From an uncultured Nocardiaceae bacterium (lineage in GTDB: Bacteria; Actinomycetota; Actinomycetes; Mycobacteriales; Mycobacteriaceae), in NCBI GenBank assembly GCA_936936565.1, contig CAKZIX010000096.1, forward strand, positions 1-17,092: a DNA stretch of 17,092 bases, in the 5' to 3' direction. Position numbers and translations under genes: made by a program. The notes below the pieces were generated by a model. That model was not told where the DNA came from. It saw nothing but the letters and a program-made list of their open reading frames with translations, and searched no databases. Shown in pieces: positions 7,394 to 15,145 of this stretch; positions within the stretch are counted from its first letter, which is position 1, and each line of letters starts with the position of its first letter.

Positions 7394-8196
7394 CGATGCG
7401 TGGCGGCGCCGTCCGGTTCGGTGCACGAGGCGGCTGCCGTACTGTCGCGCAACGTTTTCCGGATCCAGGTGAGGACGCCGGGCGCGACCTGCTCGACGGC
7501 CGACTCGGCAACGATCCAGTGCGGCAGCCCCGGATGATCGTGGTGCTCGGCCCGGTAACGGGTGGCGATGCGCCGCGACATCCAGGCTGCCACGTTGCGG
7601 TCGTCGCCGGCGCTCACGCACAGCACCGGGCAGGTCACCCGCGCGGCGTCGACGCGCATGTCCGCCGTGCCGAAGGTCATCGACCGGAACACCCGACCGG
7701 AGTCGGGCACCAGCTCCGCGTCGATGCGGTCTTGTTCGGCGCGTTCCAGCGAGCTGAGCGGCACCGCGCGCATCGTGTAGCTGGACGGCCGGAACGGGCG
7801 ACCGGCGAGGATGGCGGGCAGCACCGGTATCAGGTGCGGCAACGAGCGCAGTTGCGGCCACAACACCCCCGGCGGGATCGCGGCGAGCAGCACCAGCGCC
7901 CGGCAGTCCCGCGCGGCGGCCACCTGCTGACCCAGCAGGCCACCCATGCTGTGCCCGATCACGATCGGGGGTGCCGCGAGTTCGTCGTAGGCTGCCAATG
8001 CGGCGTCGAGACAGTCGCGAACCGTGGTGCCGCGCAACGTGTCTCGATCGACCGGCCCGCGTCCGGGCAACGCGGGCGCGTGGCATTCGAAGCCCGCGGC
8101 GCGCAGGTACCGCAGCCACGGTTCCAGCAGCTCGGGTTTGCCGAATACACCATGCAGGAACAGGATCGGTGGTAGCTCCGCGGACGTTGTTTGCAT
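7384..8196 (-). CDS. Alpha/beta hydrolase, cytoplasmic
   Basis: A 270-residue single-domain alpha/beta hydrolase. FLHGVFG (13-19) forms the oxyanion-hole loop, GHSMGG (81-86) the nucleophile elbow with Ser83, SAGDD (195-199) the likely acid, and PGLPHW (222-227) the catalytic His226. There is no signal peptide, so it should act in the cytoplasm on an ester, lactone or similar bond; the substrate cannot be told. ATG 8196 is preferred because homology starts soon after and GAGAG lies about 8 bp upstream; an in-frame ATG at 8247 would add 17 residues. It lies 66 bp downstream of the secreted lipase gene on the same strand, and the two could be cotranscribed. Its 3' end overlaps nei2 tail to tail by 10 bp. 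Confidence 0.88.
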   Translation of the reverse strand: MQTTSAELPPILFLHGVFGKPELLEPWLRYLRAAGFECHAPALPGRGPVDRDTLRGTTVRDCLDAALAAYDELAAPPIVIGHSMGGLLGQQVAAARDCRALVLLAAIPPGVLWPQLRSLPHLIPVLPAILAGRPFRPSSYTMRAVPLSSLERAEQDRIDAELVPDSGRVFRSMTFGTADMRVDAARVTCPVLCVSAGDDRNVAAWMSRRIATRYRAEHHDHPGLPHWIVAESAVEQVAPGVLTWIRKTLRDSTAAASCTEPDGAATHRQS

Positions 8197-8262
8197 ACCG
8201 CAACTCTCGGCGGTGCGACGCAGACCGGCAATTACCTCGCAGGTCATGCAAACACGTCCGGA

Positions 8263-9402
8263 TCACCTGGCGGGCAGCACCGCGTTCAGGAACGCCGTGG
8301 CATCGCCTGCCGCGACAGTGAGCAGGGCGAAGTGGTCGGCCGCCGGATACAACGCGAGCCTGCTGTCGGCACCGCTGCGCTGCAGCTGGTCCTGCAGAGC
8401 CACCGTCGTCGGTACCGGCTGGATCCGATCGGTCGCGCCCTGCAACAGCAGCACCGGCCGGCGATGTCCGCCGGTGGGCACGGTCCAATAGTCGTGCAGA
8501 GCGGCCTGCACCGGCGAGTCGGCCAACGGTGCCGTGAACAGGGAGCCGACCGGGGCGCCGGCGACCGCAGCCTCCAGTGCGCCCACACAGCGTTCACCGG
8601 CTCGGGCAACCGCGAGCATGCGCTTGCCGTGGGCGCTCAGATGATCGGGTACGCGCACGTCCGGGCGGGCATGGTCCAGGCCGGCCAGAATCATCACGAG
8701 GCGGGCGTGCAGGCCGTCCAGCCCGGGCAACGCCGGCACCCCGGGACGGGCCAGCGCCGCGACGACACCGTCGAAGTTGCTCGACGGGGCATAGGCGAGG
8801 GTCCCGCGCAGGTCGAGCTCGGCGGCGTAGTTCGGCCAGCGCTGCGCGGCCGCGAGCGCGGCCTGTCCGCCGATCGAATGTCCGGCCAGCACAAAAGATT
8901 TCGACAACGCCGGGTCGGCGTGGTGCGCCGCACGCACGATGTCGAGCACGGCGTGCCCAGCCGCTCGCCATGCCAGGTACTCGTAGACACCGGGCGCGCC
9001 GAGCCCGATGTAGTCGGTGGCCGCCACGGCGTAGCCCTGCGCCAGATAGGTCGACAGGTGCGGGCTTTCGTCGAACTTGTCGGCCATCCCGCCGGTGTGG
9101 CTCGGCGTGCAGCCGTAAGTCATGCCGCTGGTGCCGTGCGCCCACGACACGACCGGCCACCCGCCGCGCGGCGGCGCGCCCGCGGGCACGTAGACGGTGC
9201 CGCCGCTCACCTGCGCGGATCCATCCTGGCCGGTGGTGCGGTAGGTCAACCGATAGCCGCCTGCCGCGGACGGAATCAGCTCGGTTGCGGCCAGCGCCCG
9301 GACCGACACCACGGTGCCCGGCGCCGCGGGTTGGGCAGCCGCCGCCTCGATCACGCTCGTCCACAACGCAACCGTCAGCGCCGCAACCACGACGTATCGC
9401 AT
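8263..9402 (-). CDS. Secreted lipase/esterase (secretory lipase family)
   Basis: A 379-residue protein resembling actinobacterial secretory (LIP-type) lipases. A short Sec signal peptide is visible: Arg2, hydrophobic residues 4-19, and likely cleavage after AAA23 before Gln. There is no lipobox Cys, so it should be released rather than anchored. The mature part shows an oxyanion loop WAHGTSG (87-93), the nucleophile elbow GHSIGG (174-179) with Ser176, Asp325 in GATDRIQP and His357 in ADHF. Cys98 and Cys272 could form a disulfide, as expected outside the cell. The start is supported by GGAG five bases before ATG 9402. Substrates are probably acyl esters or triglycerides; the family alone does not define chain length. 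The cytoplasmic hydrolase gene lies just downstream. Confidence 0.87.
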   Translation of the reverse strand: MRYVVVAALTVALWTSVIEAAAAQPAAPGTVVSVRALAATELIPSAAGGYRLTYRTTGQDGSAQVSGGTVYVPAGAPPRGGWPVVSWAHGTSGMTYGCTPSHTGGMADKFDESPHLSTYLAQGYAVAATDYIGLGAPGVYEYLAWRAAGHAVLDIVRAAHHADPALSKSFVLAGHSIGGQAALAAAQRWPNYAAELDLRGTLAYAPSSNFDGVVAALARPGVPALPGLDGLHARLVMILAGLDHARPDVRVPDHLSAHGKRMLAVARAGERCVGALEAAVAGAPVGSLFTAPLADSPVQAALHDYWTVPTGGHRRPVLLLQGATDRIQPVPTTVALQDQLQRSGADSRLALYPAADHFALLTVAAGDATAFLNAVLPAR

Positions 9403-9498
9403 GCCATCTCCTTCGCCCGCGGCGACCCCACAGGTCTGCTCGTACGGCCGATTCTGGCGCCGTTGCGACAGTCGGCGCGTCCGCCGATTGCGGCGGGC

Positions 9499-9539
9499 AC
9501 GTACGCAAAACCGGGTAGGTGCAGACGAATCGCGTACGT
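9499..9539. promoter_or_regulatory. Inverted repeat upstream of the lipase gene
   Basis: ACGTACGC (9499-9506) and GCGTACGT (9532-9539) form a perfect 8-bp inverted pair separated by 25 bp in the 141-bp gap between merR and the lipase gene. It could be a regulator site for the lipase gene, whose start is 97 bp away, or a weak hairpin after merR. Each arm contains the common palindrome CGTACG, so chance is not excluded. Confidence 0.3.
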
Positions 9540-9543
9540 CGGA

Positions 9544-10227
9544 TCAGCCGAGTTCGCGGATCGCCCGCTCGATCTCCTTGGCGAAGATCTCGCCTGCGGC
9601 TTCCCACGCGGCCGGGCGGAACCGGTCCAGAAACTGTTCGAGCTCCTTGGCGGTACCCTCGCCCGCGTAGCCGGAACCGGCTGCGCCGGTGAGAGTTTCG
9701 ATGACTTCGTCGGCCAGACCGGCGATTCGGGTGCGGATCAGCTTGGCGATCGCCGCACTCACCGCGACTTCGGTACCGACGTCGTAGAGCATGATCGCGC
9801 CCTTGAACAGCGGATAGTCGGGAACGCGCCAGTGCCCGTCTTCGGCGATAAGGTAGCCGGCCGCGATCAGGTCGTCGATTACCTCGGGGCGCCGATCGCC
9901 GAGGACCTCGGACAGTTGTGCGTCGTCGAGCAACGGATCTTGATCTTCGGCCCACGGGCCGCGCATGTCGTAGAGCCCGAGCCAGTCGGCCACGCCGGAC
10001 CGGATGTGCGCGTTGGTTTCGAAGAATTCGCGAATGGTGTCCAACCGCAGGCCGCGTGCCCGCATGGTCGCGATGTGGCCGAGCCGGTCCAGGTGCTCGT
10101 CGCTGTAGACGGCCTCCTTGCCCGCGCGTTCCGGTTTCGGTAGCAGCCCCACCGACTGGTAGTAGCGGATCGTTCGCGGCGGCACGCCGGTGCGCTGCGA
10201 CAGTTCCACCAGTCCGAAGCTCGCCAT
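9544..10227 (-). CDS. MerR-family transcriptional regulator
   Basis: A 227-residue regulator. Residues 1-70 are a textbook MerR DNA-binding domain: FGLVELSQRTGVPPRTIRYYQSVGLL (4-29), the wing with Y41, then the helix HLDRLGHIATMRARGLRLDTIREF. The remaining 155 residues form an effector region I do not recognise. The protein has no cysteine, so thiol-based metal or redox sensing of the MerR/SoxR/CueR kind is unlikely; an organic ligand is more plausible. The gene is divergent from the GMC/ALDH genes, and two 7-4-7 palindromes typical of MerR operators lie between them. It is therefore the likely local regulator and probably controls its own expression. ATG 10227 sits 7 bp after a -10 box (TAAACT) with no ribosome site, suggesting a leaderless mRNA. 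Confidence 0.9.
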   Translation of the reverse strand: MASFGLVELSQRTGVPPRTIRYYQSVGLLPKPERAGKEAVYSDEHLDRLGHIATMRARGLRLDTIREFFETNAHIRSGVADWLGLYDMRGPWAEDQDPLLDDAQLSEVLGDRRPEVIDDLIAAGYLIAEDGHWRVPDYPLFKGAIMLYDVGTEVAVSAAIAKLIRTRIAGLADEVIETLTGAAGSGYAGEGTAKELEQFLDRFRPAAWEAAGEIFAKEIERAIRELG

Positions 10228-10234
10228 ATCCGGG

Positions 10235-10240
10235 AGTTTA
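10235..10240 (-). promoter_or_regulatory. -10 box of merR, leaderless
   Basis: On the minus strand TAAACT fits the actinobacterial -10 consensus TAnnnT. Seven bases separate it from ATG 10227, placing the expected transcription start on the start codon itself. No Shine-Dalgarno sequence is present and no good -35 hexamer is seen. The expected -35 zone (about 10258-10263) falls inside the perfect palindrome at 10253-10270, so a protein bound there should block this promoter. Confidence 0.6.
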
Positions 10241-10252
10241 GGACCTCGACGT

Positions 10253-10270
10253 TGACAGCGCTAGCTGTCA
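10253..10270. promoter_or_regulatory. Perfect 7-4-7 palindrome, likely MerR operator O1
   Basis: TGACAGC-GCTA-GCTGTCA is a perfect inverted repeat with 7-bp arms and a 4-bp centre. This is the 18-bp 7-4-7 geometry of the classical mer operator bound by MerR dimers. It covers the -35 region of the merR promoter. Binding by the adjacent MerR protein is inferred from position and geometry. Confidence 0.72.
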
Positions 10271-10299
10271 TTGACAGTGCGCGCTGCCATTGTTAACGT
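10271..10299 (+). promoter_or_regulatory. Promoter of the GMC/ALDH genes overlapped by operator O2
   Basis: TTGACA (10271-10276), a 17-bp spacer and TAACGT (10294-10299) form a good sigma-70/sigma-A type promoter. It is followed by a leader of about 32 bases and GGGAG at 10327-10331 before GTG 10338. A second, imperfect 7-4-7 palindrome (TGACAGT-GCGC-GCTGCCA, 10272-10289) lies across the -35 and spacer, 19 bp centre to centre from O1. The normal 17-bp spacer, rather than the 19-20 bp of activated MerR promoters, favours repression over promoter untwisting. Confidence 0.65.
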
Positions 10300-10337
10300 G
10301 ACCCACATCACCCCGTTCGACCAGCTGGGAGCGTGCC

Positions 10338-11954
10338 GTGACAGACCGAACGACGTTCGACTACATCGTGATCGGGGCCGGAAGTGCGGGCTGCGTGCTC
10401 GCGGGCCGGTTGAGCGAGGATGCCTCGGCATCGGTGCTGTTGCTCGAGGCCGGCGGTCCCGCCGACGCCGACGAGTCCAAGATTCCCGCTGCGTTCGCGA
10501 GCCTGTTCAAAACTCGGTTCGACTGGAACTATCAGACCACCGAGCAGAAGCACCTCAACGGCCAGCGCGCCTACTGGCCGCGTATGAAGGCGCTGGGCGG
10601 TTGCTCGGCGATGAACGCGATGATCTACATCCGCGGCAACCGCGCCGACTACGACCGCTGGCGTGACGAATTCGGCGCTGCGGGTTGGGGATACGACGAC
10701 ATGCTGCCGTATTTTACTCGGGCGGAACATAATTCGTCTCGGCACGACCGGTTTCACGGCTCCGAAGGCCCGCAGTACGTGGAGGACCGCCGCTATACCC
10801 ACGAGCTGACGACAGCGTGGCTGCAGGCGGCCGTCGATTCCGGGCTGCCGGCCAATTCCGATTTCAACGGCACCGAGCAAGTCGGCGCGGGCTTGTACCA
10901 AGTCACCTGCCGGCGCGGCAAGCGCTGGTCCACGGCCGATGCGTACCTCGTCGACCGGCCGAACCTGGAGGTTCGCACCGGCGCGCTGGTCACCCGGATC
11001 GAGATCGAGAACGGCCGCGCCACCGGCGTGCGCTACGTCGAACGCGGCCGCGAGGTGCTGGTGCAGGCGGGCGAGATCATCCTGTCCGGCGGTGCCATCA
11101 ATTCCCCGCAGCTGCTGATGCTTTCGGGTGTCGGACCGGCCAACCACCTGCGCGAGCACGGCATCGAGGTCGCCGTCGACGCGCCCGGCGTCGGTGCCAA
11201 CCTGCACGACCATCCGGTGGTCCCGATACTCACCCGCACCCGCAACACCACCGATCTCGCCATCGATCTGGCCACCCCGTTCAACCTGATCCGCTGGCAG
11301 GCCAGCGGCACCGGGCCGCTGGCATCCAACGTCGGCGAGGGGGGTGCGTTCTTCGCCAGCGACGACGCGCTGACGGCACCGGACATTCAGGTCATCGTCG
11401 CGCCAACCGGCTTCTACGACAACGGACTCCGCGAACCGGTCGAACGTATGCTCACCGCCGGAGTCACGCTGGTCGACGTGTTCAGCCGCGGCACGCTGCG
11501 CCTGCGCTCGGCCGATCCGCGCTGGCGCCCGGAGCTGGATCCGAACTACTTCGACGATCCGCGGGATCTCGACGCCACCGTCGCCGGCTGCCGGCGCGTG
11601 TTCGAGATCAACCACAGCCCCGCCATCGCCAAGCATCTCGGCTCGTCGTTCCTGCCCGAAGGCGGGGATGCGCTCAGCGACGAAGCGCTGCGCGAGCACA
11701 TCGCGCAGTGGTCGCAGACGCTCTATCACCCGGTCGGCACATGTGCGATGGGCGACGGCGAGGGCGCCGTCGTCGATCCGGAACTGCGGGTCCGCGGCGT
11801 CGACGGCCTGCGCGTCGCCGACGCCTCGGTGATGCCGCGCATCGTGCGCGGCAACACCAACGCCCCCGTCATCGCGATCGCCGAGAAGGCCGTTGACCTG
11901 ATCCGCGGCACCAAGCGGCACCCGGAGCTCATCACCACCAAGGAGCAGGCATGA
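10338..11954 (+). CDS. GMC-family FAD-dependent alcohol oxidoreductase
   Basis: A 538-residue glucose-methanol-choline family flavoenzyme that oxidises an alcohol to an aldehyde. The N-terminal FAD site is intact: FDYIVIGAGSAG (7-18) with Gly13/Gly15/Gly18 and Glu37 at the end of the second strand (LLLEAGG). KALGGCSAMNAMIYIRG is the first GMC signature, and GGAINSPQLLMLSGVG the second. Active-site His464 (YHPVGTC) and Asn508 (GNTNAPVI) are present. It resembles BetA-type choline dehydrogenases, but that name covers many substrates in actinobacteria, so choline is only one possibility. Start GTG 10338 has GGGAG seven bases upstream. Its stop overlaps the ATG of the aldehyde dehydrogenase by 4 bp, so the aldehyde product is probably passed to that enzyme. 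The divergent MerR is the likely regulator. Confidence 0.92.
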   Translation: MTDRTTFDYIVIGAGSAGCVLAGRLSEDASASVLLLEAGGPADADESKIPAAFASLFKTRFDWNYQTTEQKHLNGQRAYWPRMKALGGCSAMNAMIYIRGNRADYDRWRDEFGAAGWGYDDMLPYFTRAEHNSSRHDRFHGSEGPQYVEDRRYTHELTTAWLQAAVDSGLPANSDFNGTEQVGAGLYQVTCRRGKRWSTADAYLVDRPNLEVRTGALVTRIEIENGRATGVRYVERGREVLVQAGEIILSGGAINSPQLLMLSGVGPANHLREHGIEVAVDAPGVGANLHDHPVVPILTRTRNTTDLAIDLATPFNLIRWQASGTGPLASNVGEGGAFFASDDALTAPDIQVIVAPTGFYDNGLREPVERMLTAGVTLVDVFSRGTLRLRSADPRWRPELDPNYFDDPRDLDATVAGCRRVFEINHSPAIAKHLGSSFLPEGGDALSDEALREHIAQWSQTLYHPVGTCAMGDGEGAVVDPELRVRGVDGLRVADASVMPRIVRGNTNAPVIAIAEKAVDLIRGTKRHPELITTKEQA

Positions 11955-13420
11955 CTGTCGAAAAGTTCAGCGTCACCGATCCGGTGACGGGCGATCTCGT
12001 CGCGACCTACCCGGTGCACGGCGCCGAAGACGTCGCGGTGGCTGTTAAGCGGGCCCGCGAAGCCGCCACCTGGTGGGCCGAGCTCGGCTATGCCGAACGC
12101 AGCCAACGCCTTACGGCCTGGAAGGGCGTCATCGTGCGCCGCGCCCCGCAGCTCGCCGGCGTCGTGCACGCCGAGATGGGCAAGCCGCATTCGGACGCAC
12201 TGCTGGAAATCGCACTGGCCGTCGACCACGTTGCGTGGGCCGCCAAGCACGCGAAGAAAGTGCTCGGCCCGCAAAAGGTTTCGTCGGGCATGTTCATGGC
12301 CAACCAAGAGTCGACGGTGGAGTACCTGCCGCTGGGCGTGGTCGGCGTCATCGGGCCGTGGAACTACCCTGTGTACACCCCGCTGGGCTCGATCATCTCG
12401 GCGCTGGCCGCGGGAAATGCCGTGGTGTACAAGCCGAGTGAGTTCACTCCCGGCGTCGGCGCTTGGCTGGTGGACACTTTCGCCCAAGCTGTTCCGGAAC
12501 AGCCGGTGCTGCAACTGATCACCGGCGACGGCAGCACCGGCGCCGCGCTGTGCCGCTCCGGCGTGGACAAGATCGCGTTCACCGGATCCACGGCCACCGG
12601 CAAGAAGGTCATGGCCACCTGCGCGGAAACGCTGACGCCGGTGACCATGGAATGCGGCGGCAAGGACGCGCTGATCGTCGATGCCGACGCCGATCTGGAC
12701 GCGGCCGCGGCCGCCGCGGTGTGGGGTGGCATGAGCAACGCCGGGCAGACCTGTCTCGGGGTCGAGCGGGTCTACGTCCACCAGGACGTCTACGACGCGT
12801 TCCTGCCGAAGCTCGTCGCCGAGGCCGAATCCGTACAGGCGGGCCCGGACGAGAAGATCGGTCCGATCACCATGCCCAAGCAGCTCGACATCATCAAGCG
12901 CCATATGGACGACGCGATCGCGCGCGGCGGGACGGCGCTGGTCGGCGGGCCCGACGCGATCGCGGGCCGTTTCGTGCAGCCGACGGTCCTGGTGAACGTG
13001 CCCGAAGACTCGATCGCGGTCACCGAGGAGACGTTCGGTCCGACGCTCACGGTCGCGAAGGTGCGCGACATGGACGATGCCGTCGAGCGCGCCAACGCCA
13101 CCACCTACGGGCTCGGCATGTCGGTGTTCGCCAAAGAGCACGGCGTCGAGATTGCCCGGCGCGTGCGCAGCGGCGTCGGCGCGGTGAATTCGGTACTCAG
13201 TTACGCAGCGGTGCCGTCGCTGCCGCTGGGCGGAGTCGGCGCGTCCGGCTTCGGCCGGGTCAACGGGCCCGACGGGCTGCGCGAGTTCAGCTACGCGAAA
13301 TCGATTACCCGCCAACGGTTCCGCCCGCCGGTACCGCTCATGACGTTTGCGCGCACCGCGTCGGCGGAAAAGCTGGTGGCAACGGCGCTGACGCTGCTGC
13401 ACGGCAAGCGCCCGAAGTAG
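11951..13420 (+). CDS. NAD(P)-dependent aldehyde dehydrogenase
   Basis: A 489-residue aldehyde dehydrogenase that oxidises an aldehyde to the carboxylic acid. Asn138 (GPWNYP) stabilises the oxyanion, FTGST (210-214) lies in the cofactor fold, Glu234 (MECGGKDA) is the general base and Cys268 (GQTCLG) the nucleophile. All key residues are present and length is normal. The C-terminal tail PPVPLMTFART followed by a basic end resembles a subgroup that includes coniferyl-aldehyde and related dehydrogenases, although the exact substrate cannot be read. The ATG overlaps the GMC stop codon (ATGA at 11951-11954), which implies translational coupling. No clear terminator precedes the SDR gene except the large inverted repeat at 13430-13491. 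Confidence 0.94.
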   Translation: MTVEKFSVTDPVTGDLVATYPVHGAEDVAVAVKRAREAATWWAELGYAERSQRLTAWKGVIVRRAPQLAGVVHAEMGKPHSDALLEIALAVDHVAWAAKHAKKVLGPQKVSSGMFMANQESTVEYLPLGVVGVIGPWNYPVYTPLGSIISALAAGNAVVYKPSEFTPGVGAWLVDTFAQAVPEQPVLQLITGDGSTGAALCRSGVDKIAFTGSTATGKKVMATCAETLTPVTMECGGKDALIVDADADLDAAAAAAVWGGMSNAGQTCLGVERVYVHQDVYDAFLPKLVAEAESVQAGPDEKIGPITMPKQLDIIKRHMDDAIARGGTALVGGPDAIAGRFVQPTVLVNVPEDSIAVTEETFGPTLTVAKVRDMDDAVERANATTYGLGMSVFAKEHGVEIARRVRSGVGAVNSVLSYAAVPSLPLGGVGASGFGRVNGPDGLREFSYAKSITRQRFRPPVPLMTFARTASAEKLVATALTLLHGKRPK

Positions 13421-13429
13421 CACCCTTTT

Positions 13430-13491
13430 CGAGACTTGACAGTTCCGGAACCGAAGAGTTCCATTACTGGTACCGGAACTTGTCAGTCTCG
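13430..13491. promoter_or_regulatory. Large inverted repeat: TetR operator candidate or terminator
   Basis: Arms CGAGACTTGACAGTTCCGG (13430-13448) and CCGGAACTTGTCAGTCTCG (13473-13491) pair almost fully, with a one-base bulge on each side and a 24-base loop. Within it, AGTTCCGGAACC (13441-13452) and GGTACCGGAACT (13469-13480) are inverted copies of one another with one mismatch, each nearly palindromic itself, as expected for two TetR dimer sites. TTGACA (13436-13441) may be a -35, but no convincing -10 is at 17 bp. It fills the gap before the SDR-tetR pair, so autoregulation by TetR is plausible. There is no U-tract, yet the hairpin could also end the GMC/ALDH transcript. Confidence 0.6.
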
Positions 13492-13508
13492 TATTAGGGG
13501 TGAGGACG

Positions 13509-14408
13509 ATGCCCATCGCACTCGTCACCGGAGCCACCGGAAGCCTCGGCTTGCGCACCGCTCGGGAAATTTCGACCAACCAGAACTGGCAGGTCATCGT
13601 GTCGGGCCGTCGTGCCGCCGCCGTCGACGCTGCCGTAAAACAATTGGGCGCCAACGCTTCCGGCTGCGTCATGGACCTCGCGTCGCTGGCGGATGTCCAT
13701 CGGGCGGCGGCGGCGCTGCCGGATCTGGACGCGGTGGTCTGCAATGCCGGCGTGCACAGCGTCAGCGGTGTGCGCTACACCGCCGACGGCATCGAGGAGA
13801 CCTTCGGGGTGAACCATCTCGCCCACTTTGCGCTGGTGCGCTGCTTGCTGTCACGGCTGCGGGCCGGCGCCCGCGTGGTATTCGTCTCCAGCGGCACGCA
13901 CGATCCGGCGCGACGCACCGGCTTCCCGCCACCGGAATACCGCAGTGCCCGCGACCTGGCGTTCCCGGCGCCGGGGACCGACGCGCTGCGCGACGGCCGC
14001 CGCCGCTACACCGAATCCAAGTTGTGCAACGTGCTGGCCGCCTACGAGTTCGCCCGGCGCGTGCCGTCGGCAGCCGCCGCGTTCACCGTGTTCGACCCCG
14101 GCCAGATGCCCGGTACCGGCATCGCCCGCGACTATCGCGGGCTGCGAGCGTTCGGCTGGCGCTACCTGCTCCCGGTGGCAACGGTGGTGCCCGGCAACGA
14201 CATTCACACGCCGAGATCCCGAGCCCGGGCGCTCGCCCGACTGCTCGTCGATCCCGCGCTGGCCGGGGTCACCGGCACCTACGTCGACGGCTCGCGCGCG
14301 GTTCGCTCGTCGGCAGATTCCTACGACCCGAAACTCGCCGCCGATCTGTGGGACTTCAGTGTCGCCGCGTCCGATCCGGCTCGTCCGATCGCCAGGGCCG
14401 CCCGATGA
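13509..14408 (+). CDS. Short-chain dehydrogenase/reductase (SDR)
   Basis: A 299-residue classical-type SDR. TGATGSLG (7-14) is the TGxxxGxG dinucleotide-binding motif, with an Arg pair (34-35) after the second strand that may favour NADP. CNAG (78-81), Asn102, Ser127/Ser128 and Tyr167-x3-Lys171 (YTESK) complete the catalytic set. The sequence style (FGVNHLAHFAL, FDPGQMPGTGIARDY) resembles retinol dehydrogenase or protochlorophyllide-reductase-like SDRs, which reduce or oxidise varied carbonyls; the substrate is unknown. ATG 13509 is chosen because GAGG lies five bases upstream; GTG 13500 is the alternative. The stop overlaps the tetR start by 4 bp, so the enzyme and regulator are made together. 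Confidence 0.9.
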   Translation: MPIALVTGATGSLGLRTAREISTNQNWQVIVSGRRAAAVDAAVKQLGANASGCVMDLASLADVHRAAAALPDLDAVVCNAGVHSVSGVRYTADGIEETFGVNHLAHFALVRCLLSRLRAGARVVFVSSGTHDPARRTGFPPPEYRSARDLAFPAPGTDALRDGRRRYTESKLCNVLAAYEFARRVPSAAAAFTVFDPGQMPGTGIARDYRGLRAFGWRYLLPVATVVPGNDIHTPRSRARALARLLVDPALAGVTGTYVDGSRAVRSSADSYDPKLAADLWDFSVAASDPARPIARAAR

Positions 14409-14989
14409 GCGGGGCGGCCCCCAAGGGCGGACGGCCCCGCGACCCGAACGCCGAGCAGGCGATCCTCGACGCCACCGTCGCGCAATTGCTCGAGGTCGGC
14501 TTCGGCCGGCTCAGCGTCGACGCCGTCGCCGCCCGCGCCGGCGTCGGCAAGGCCACGATCTACCGGCGCTGGCGCTCCAAGGACGACCTGCTGCACGCGG
14601 CAATCTCGCGCCTCGACGCGACCGGGCAGGTCGTCGACACCGGCGATCTGCAGTCCGATCTGCGCACGATATTGCGATGGCTGACAGCACATTTCGGCAA
14701 TTCCAACGTCGCCGACCTGATGCCCCTGCTGGTCGCCGAGGCGCGTTTCGACGCCGGCCTGCGCGCGGTGCAGCACTCGGTGGCCCGCGAAGGTCGCGGA
14801 GTCGTTCAGCAGATTTTGGAGCTAGCCCGCCGCCGGGGCGAGCTACGCGACGACCTCGACGACGAGGTCGTGATCGACCTGCTCATCGCGCCGATCTTCC
14901 TGCGCAAACTGCTCACCGGCGCCCCCGTCACCGTGGCGGCCACCGACGCCGCGATCGAGTTGGTGGTGCGCGCCATCGCTGCGCCGTAG
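14405..14989 (+). CDS. TetR-family transcriptional regulator
   Basis: A 194-residue TetR/AcrR regulator. The N-terminus GGRPRDPNAEQAILDAT and the helix-turn-helix LSVDAVAARAGVGKATIYRR (36-55), followed by W56 and KDDLL, are diagnostic. The C-terminal ligand domain is typical in length, with the frequent pattern APIFLRKLLTGAP near the end. ATG 14405 lies within the SDR stop (ATGA), so the two are translationally coupled. The regulator probably represses its own SDR-tetR unit through the inverted repeats at 13430-13491; the ligand is presumably the SDR substrate or product. Effects on the GMC/ALDH genes cannot be excluded. Confidence 0.93.
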   Translation: MSGAAPKGGRPRDPNAEQAILDATVAQLLEVGFGRLSVDAVAARAGVGKATIYRRWRSKDDLLHAAISRLDATGQVVDTGDLQSDLRTILRWLTAHFGNSNVADLMPLLVAEARFDAGLRAVQHSVAREGRGVVQQILELARRRGELRDDLDDEVVIDLLIAPIFLRKLLTGAPVTVAATDAAIELVVRAIAAP

Positions 14990-15108
14990 CCGGCCGCGCA
15001 CCCGAGCGAGCGACGCACCACAGCCGCGGCACCGGCGATAGCACGCGCGACTCGCCCAGGCGACGTCGGGCATCGCGCGGGCGCCACGCATCGCACAACG
15101 AAATGCAG

Positions 15109-15137
15109 TCGACGCCACCGCGACTCGTGCCTACTGT
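15109..15137 (+). promoter_or_regulatory. Promoter of the YqeY-like gene, possibly leaderless
   Basis: TCGACG (15109-15114), 17 bp, then TACTGT (15132-15137) fits TTGACA/TAnnnT moderately well. Only 8 bases separate the -10 from ATG 15146 and there is no Shine-Dalgarno sequence, so a leaderless or near-leaderless transcript is likely. The remainder of the 156-bp gap 14990-15145 shows nothing I can name. Confidence 0.45.
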
Positions 15138-15145
15138 TCATCAGC

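Noticed and set aside
10338..13420. betA-betB glycine betaine synthesis genes
   Set aside because: The families fit, but no betaine/choline transporter or BetI-like regulator is seen and GMC and ALDH sequences are too broad to fix choline as the substrate.
13480..13502. RecA-NDp-like motif before the SDR gene (TTGTCAGTC)
   Set aside because: It matches eight of nine positions but no -10 lies at the required distance, and it is better explained as part of the inverted repeat.
11726..13744. 672-codon minus-strand open frame across ALDH and neighbours
   Set aside because: Antisense to well-supported GMC, ALDH and SDR genes; composition is that of a codon-position shadow, with no family motif.
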